Shown: positions 32,630-35,253 of the stretch, one piece after another
How positions within the stretch are numbered: the first letter of the stretch is position 1
Layout of the letters: the number at the start of each line of letters is the position of its first letter
Source: Acidimicrobium ferrooxidans DSM 10331
GTDB taxonomy: Bacteria > Actinomycetota > Acidimicrobiia > Acidimicrobiales > Ilumatobacteraceae
Assembly (NCBI GenBank): GCA_945865395.1
Contig: CAMBDT010000004.1
Location: 1-35,253 of the forward strand
Reading direction: 5' to 3'
DNA: 35,253 nt
Translations under genes and position numbers: made by a program
The notes under the pieces: model-generated
Told to the model about the DNA's origin: nothing
Database searches by the model: none
Seen by the model: only the letters and a program-made list of their open reading frames with translations

Positions 32630-33649
32630 GTGCGAATTGAAGATTTTGATTATGAATTGCCTAGTGCGTTAATCGCTCAAACACCAATCGAGCCACGAGA
32701 TGTGGCGCGGCTGTTGGTCGATCAGGGTTCGAGTTTGCCGTTGCACCGTCATGTAAGAGATTTCATCGAGTTCTGTCAGCCAGGTGATGTTGTGGTTGTC
32801 AACGACACAAAAGTTATTCCGGCGCGATTACGTTTGAAACGAAAGTCCGGGGGTTCGGCCGAAGTTTTGCTGCTTGAACAAAGCAAGACTTCGCCATCTA
32901 CTTGGGAGGCTTTAATTCGACCGGCAAAGCGTCTTAAACTTGGCGAATCGCTTTTTACTAGTGACGATTCTGAGATCGTGCATATTGGTGCGCGCACCGA
33001 ATCAGGCGACACATTTACTGTTGAGCTTTCAGGTCAGACGCAGGCAGAAGTACAAGCTCTATTAGAGAAATACGGTGAGATGCCTCTGCCGCCTTACATC
33101 GCAACGCGACTTGACCAGCCAGATCGATATCAAACTGTTTATGCAAATCGGCCAGCCTCAGCGGCGGCACCGACGGCTGGTTTGCATTTCACACCAAGAC
33201 TTTTGTCTGAGATGAAAGAAGCTGGCATCAAGATTCTGACTGTTGATCTAACTGTGGGTCTCGACACTTTCGCCCCGGTAACGGCACCGAATCCACTTGA
33301 TCATCCGATGCACAGCGAATTTTATCGAGTTAGTCAAGAAACTCTTGACGAGTGCAAATCTGCCAATCGCGTAATTGCAGTCGGCACCACAGCGACTCGT
33401 GCTCTCGAATCTGCGGCCACAAATGGTGTGTTGACTGGGCGAACCAAGATGTTCATTTCTCGGGGGTATGAATTTAAAGTCGTTGATTTAATGTTGACGA
33501 ATTTTCACATGCCTCGTACGACGCTATTAATGATGATCGATGCTTTTATCGGTTCACGCTGGCGTGATCTTTACGCAGGCGCAATCACTGAGCGATATCG
33601 CATGCTTTCGTTCGGTGATGCGATGCTCCTGAATCGGCATTTAATTTGA
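32630..33649 (+). CDS. queA: S-adenosylmethionine:tRNA ribosyltransferase-isomerase
   Basis: Adds the epoxycyclopentane ring to preQ1 in tRNA, forming epoxyqueuosine. 339 residues beginning with the family start DFDYELPSALIAQTPIEPRD, followed by VVVNDTKVIPARL, GEMPLPPYI, PTAGLHFTPRLL and LTVGLDTFAPV. The start is GTG. It pairs with tgt, 41 bases downstream, which inserts preQ1 beforehand. The two are not part of the mycobacterial ruv-yajC block as I recall it. Confidence 0.97.
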   Translation: MRIEDFDYELPSALIAQTPIEPRDVARLLVDQGSSLPLHRHVRDFIEFCQPGDVVVVNDTKVIPARLRLKRKSGGSAEVLLLEQSKTSPSTWEALIRPAKRLKLGESLFTSDDSEIVHIGARTESGDTFTVELSGQTQAEVQALLEKYGEMPLPPYIATRLDQPDRYQTVYANRPASAAAPTAGLHFTPRLLSEMKEAGIKILTVDLTVGLDTFAPVTAPNPLDHPMHSEFYRVSQETLDECKSANRVIAVGTTATRALESAATNGVLTGRTKMFISRGYEFKVVDLMLTNFHMPRTTLLMMIDAFIGSRWRDLYAGAITERYRMLSFGDAMLLNRHLI

Positions 33650-33676
33650 GCATCATTTTTATAAGCGACAACTAGA

Positions 33677-33682
33677 TACCGT
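33677..33682 (+). promoter_or_regulatory. Candidate leaderless -10 box of tgt
   Basis: TACCGT ends eight bases before the tgt ATG, with no ribosome binding site between. The same hexamer precedes fabI. Confidence 0.35.
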
Positions 33683-33690
33683 GTAGTCGC

Positions 33691-34809
33691 ATGTTCGCCG
33701 TTCGATTTCGTGAAACTGCCCGCGAACAATCGGCGCGTGCAGGCGTGGCAACAACACATCGGGGAGAATACGAAACTCCATGCTTCATGCCAGTTGGCAC
33801 TCGTGGTGCGATTCGACACTTGAGCGCCCAAGACTATGAAACGCTCGGTGCGCGAATTGTGCTCGGCAACACATATCACTTGATGTTGAGACCTGGCGCT
33901 CAAGTCGTGTCAGACATGGGTGGTCTTGGTGAGTTTGCTGGTTGGAAGGGTTTAACTCTGACAGATTCTGGTGGCTTTCAGGTGTTTTCTTTGAGTCCTG
34001 ATGTCGACGACGAAGGCGTTTCGTTTCGGTCGACATATGACGGTTCGATGCATCGGTTTACTCCCGAATCGGCGGTGCGAACACAGCAACTTCTTGGAGC
34101 AGACATTCAAATGGTCTTAGATGTTTGTGCTCCATTGCCATCAACCAACGATGTGATCAAACTTGCCCTGAAGCGCACATCAGATTGGGCGGCCCGAGCC
34201 AAAGCGACGCACACGCGTGCTGACCAAAGTTTGTTCGGCATCGTGCAGGGTGGTATCGACCCCGTGTTGCGTCAAGAGAGCGCAAAGATAACGGCGAACC
34301 TTGAGTTTGATGGCTACGGAATAGGCGGATTGTCGGTGGGTGAGACCCGCGAAGAAATGTTGGTCGCACTTGCCGCGGCGATAGAACACCTGCCACACGA
34401 TCGCCCAAGATATTTGATGGGCGTTGGTGACCCAGCGTCACTAGTTGAGGCGGTAAATTTGGGCGTCGATCAGTTTGATTGCGTGATGCAAACACGAATC
34501 GGTCGCCACGGAACCGCGCTCACTTCAAGTGGCAAACTAAACATCACGCGTGCAGAGTTTTCGACGAGTCAAGACCCCATTGATTTGCAGTGCGTTTGCC
34601 CAGTTTGTCAGCGACATACACGCGGTTATATTCGGCATCTTTTTCAAGTCAACGAGCCAACTGCCGCACGACTTGTTTCGATGCACAACATTGCGTTTAC
34701 TTTGAACCTGATGCAACAAATGCGCGACGCGATTGCTAAAGGTGAGTTCGCCAGTCTGAGAAAGTCGTTATTGGCTGTATGGGCAGGCTCTGCGAACGAG
34801 AAGGCATAA
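33691..34809 (+). CDS. tgt: tRNA-guanine transglycosylase
   Basis: Exchanges guanine 34 of GUN-anticodon tRNAs for preQ1. 372 residues: TPCFMPVGTRG-like start, the active-site segment LTDSGGFQVFSL, GIVQGGID, GVGDPASLVEAV and DQFDCVMQTRIGRHGTAL with the nucleophilic Asp region. The zinc site is CVCPVC followed by the His of VSMHN. No preQ1 synthesis gene is visible in the window, so the base may be made elsewhere or salvaged. Confidence 0.97.
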   Translation: MFAVRFRETAREQSARAGVATTHRGEYETPCFMPVGTRGAIRHLSAQDYETLGARIVLGNTYHLMLRPGAQVVSDMGGLGEFAGWKGLTLTDSGGFQVFSLSPDVDDEGVSFRSTYDGSMHRFTPESAVRTQQLLGADIQMVLDVCAPLPSTNDVIKLALKRTSDWAARAKATHTRADQSLFGIVQGGIDPVLRQESAKITANLEFDGYGIGGLSVGETREEMLVALAAAIEHLPHDRPRYLMGVGDPASLVEAVNLGVDQFDCVMQTRIGRHGTALTSSGKLNITRAEFSTSQDPIDLQCVCPVCQRHTRGYIRHLFQVNEPTAARLVSMHNIAFTLNLMQQMRDAIAKGEFASLRKSLLAVWAGSANEKA

Positions 34810-34813
34810 CCCC

Positions 34814-34819
34814 TAGACT
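34814..34819 (+). promoter_or_regulatory. Candidate leaderless -10 box of yajC
   Basis: TAGACT, identical to that before thrS, ends eight bases before ATG 34828, with no ribosome binding site between. Confidence 0.4.
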
Positions 34820-34827
34820 TGCTTGCT

Positions 34828-35181
34828 ATGTCTTTAACCATCAATTCGTTGTTTTCGACCGTTTTACCAAATCTCGTGGGTGCTGCGGCTGACGAAAAAG
34901 CCACAAATCCAATTCTTAGTTTCTTGCCCTTGGTGCTGATTTTTGCAGCGATGTATTTTCTGCTGCTGCGCCCTCAACGTAAACGTCAAAAAGAAACTGC
35001 AAATTTGCAAACAAGCATTGCCGAGGGCGACGAAGTCGTGCTCAACTCTGGCATCTATGGTTGGGTCTCTGCAGTTGAAGATGATTGGCTATGGATTGAA
35101 ATCGCCGAGAAAGTCGAAGTTCGTGTAGCCAAAGGCTCAGTTTCCCGCAAAGTCTCTGCTTCATCAAAGCCTGCTGAGTGA
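34828..35181 (+). CDS. yajC: Preprotein translocase subunit YajC
   Basis: Small membrane partner of SecDF. 117 residues: an N-terminal polar part, one membrane helix (ILSFLPLVLIFAAMYFLLL, about residues 29-47), then the diagnostic RPQRKRQKE and a cytoplasmic domain with EGDEVVLNSGIYGWV. An upstream in-frame TTG (34819) would add three residues but lies on the candidate -10, so ATG 34828 is preferred. A probable secD follows after 40 bases. Confidence 0.93.
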   Translation: MSLTINSLFSTVLPNLVGAAADEKATNPILSFLPLVLIFAAMYFLLLRPQRKRQKETANLQTSIAEGDEVVLNSGIYGWVSAVEDDWLWIEIAEKVEVRVAKGSVSRKVSASSKPAE

Positions 35182-35221
35182 AATTTCAAGTTCTAACAAA
35201 ATAGAGATTGTCTGACTCTTA

Positions 35222-35253
35222 ATGAATAAGCGCCGACACATTATTTCATTGAC
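35222..35253 (+). CDS. secD: Probable SecD, first codons only (cut by window end)
   Basis: An ATG at 35222 opens a frame MNKRRHIISL that runs off the window. The basic start before a hydrophobic stretch suits SecD, and secD normally follows yajC. Ten residues cannot prove the family. Confidence 0.45.
   Translation, partial: MNKRRHIISL

Overview
The window reads as one continuous piece of a compact actinobacterial chromosome. Base composition is close to half G+C by eye (not counted), which is low for the phylum. The chemistry is distinctly actinobacterial: MshC (mycothiol), an F420:NADPH reductase and a luciferase-like oxidoreductase (F420), an InhA-type enoyl reductase, PgsA/PatA/PimA-like phosphatidylinositol-mannoside enzymes, and a Bpa-type activator of the 20S proteasome. 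Together with small gaps, frequent start/stop overlaps and the moderate G+C, this suggests a streamlined planktonic actinobacterium, perhaps of the Acidimicrobiia (Ilumatobacter-like). That placement is inference, not shown by any marker here.

Layout. (a) 1-4221, plus strand: 3' end of ileS, a DksA/TraR-like protein with a lysine-rich repeat tail, lspA and an RluD-type pseudouridine synthase. (b) 4222-4668, minus: an Rrf2-family regulator. (c) 4775-11300, plus: an alkaline-phosphatase-superfamily enzyme, bpa, dnaE, a protein of unknown function and a nitroreductase. (d) 11293-15621, minus: fabI, a secreted subtilase and a DUF255 thioredoxin-like protein, joined with no spacer bases. (e) 15695-22889, plus: npdG, mshC, plsC, thrS, an Ap4A-phosphorylase-like HIT protein, a small membrane protein, pgsA and a PatA-like acyltransferase. 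(f) 22882-23805, minus: a luciferase-like oxidoreductase. (g) 23898-35253, plus: pimA, lemA, htpX, a DUF3048 lipoprotein, pdxS, pdxT, yebC, a peroxiredoxin, ruvCAB, queA, tgt, yajC and the first codons of a probable secD.

Blocks (e) to (g) follow the order I recall from Mycobacterium tuberculosis (thrS, HIT, pgsA1, acyltransferase, pimA ... pdxS, pdxT, yebC, ruvC, ruvA, ruvB, yajC, secD, secF). Here this order is interrupted by an antisense luciferase-like gene, the lemA/htpX/DUF3048 trio, a peroxiredoxin and queA/tgt. Block (a) has the ileS, dksA-like, lspA, rluD order found in other actinobacteria. Most of the window is therefore housekeeping: translation, lipoprotein processing, replication, inositol-lipid synthesis, vitamin B6, Holliday-junction processing, tRNA queuosine and Sec export.

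No gap exceeds about 110 bases. I see no tRNA or rRNA gene, CRISPR array, insertion sequence, prophage or convincing hairpin-plus-T terminator. I did not find a clear new multigene system. The most unusual features are the cysteine-free DksA-like protein with ten perfect KKKLEL hexads; a recurring TANNNT box 6-9 bases before ten start codons, suggesting widespread leaderless transcription; and an eight-base element that ends both genes at two separate convergent junctions.
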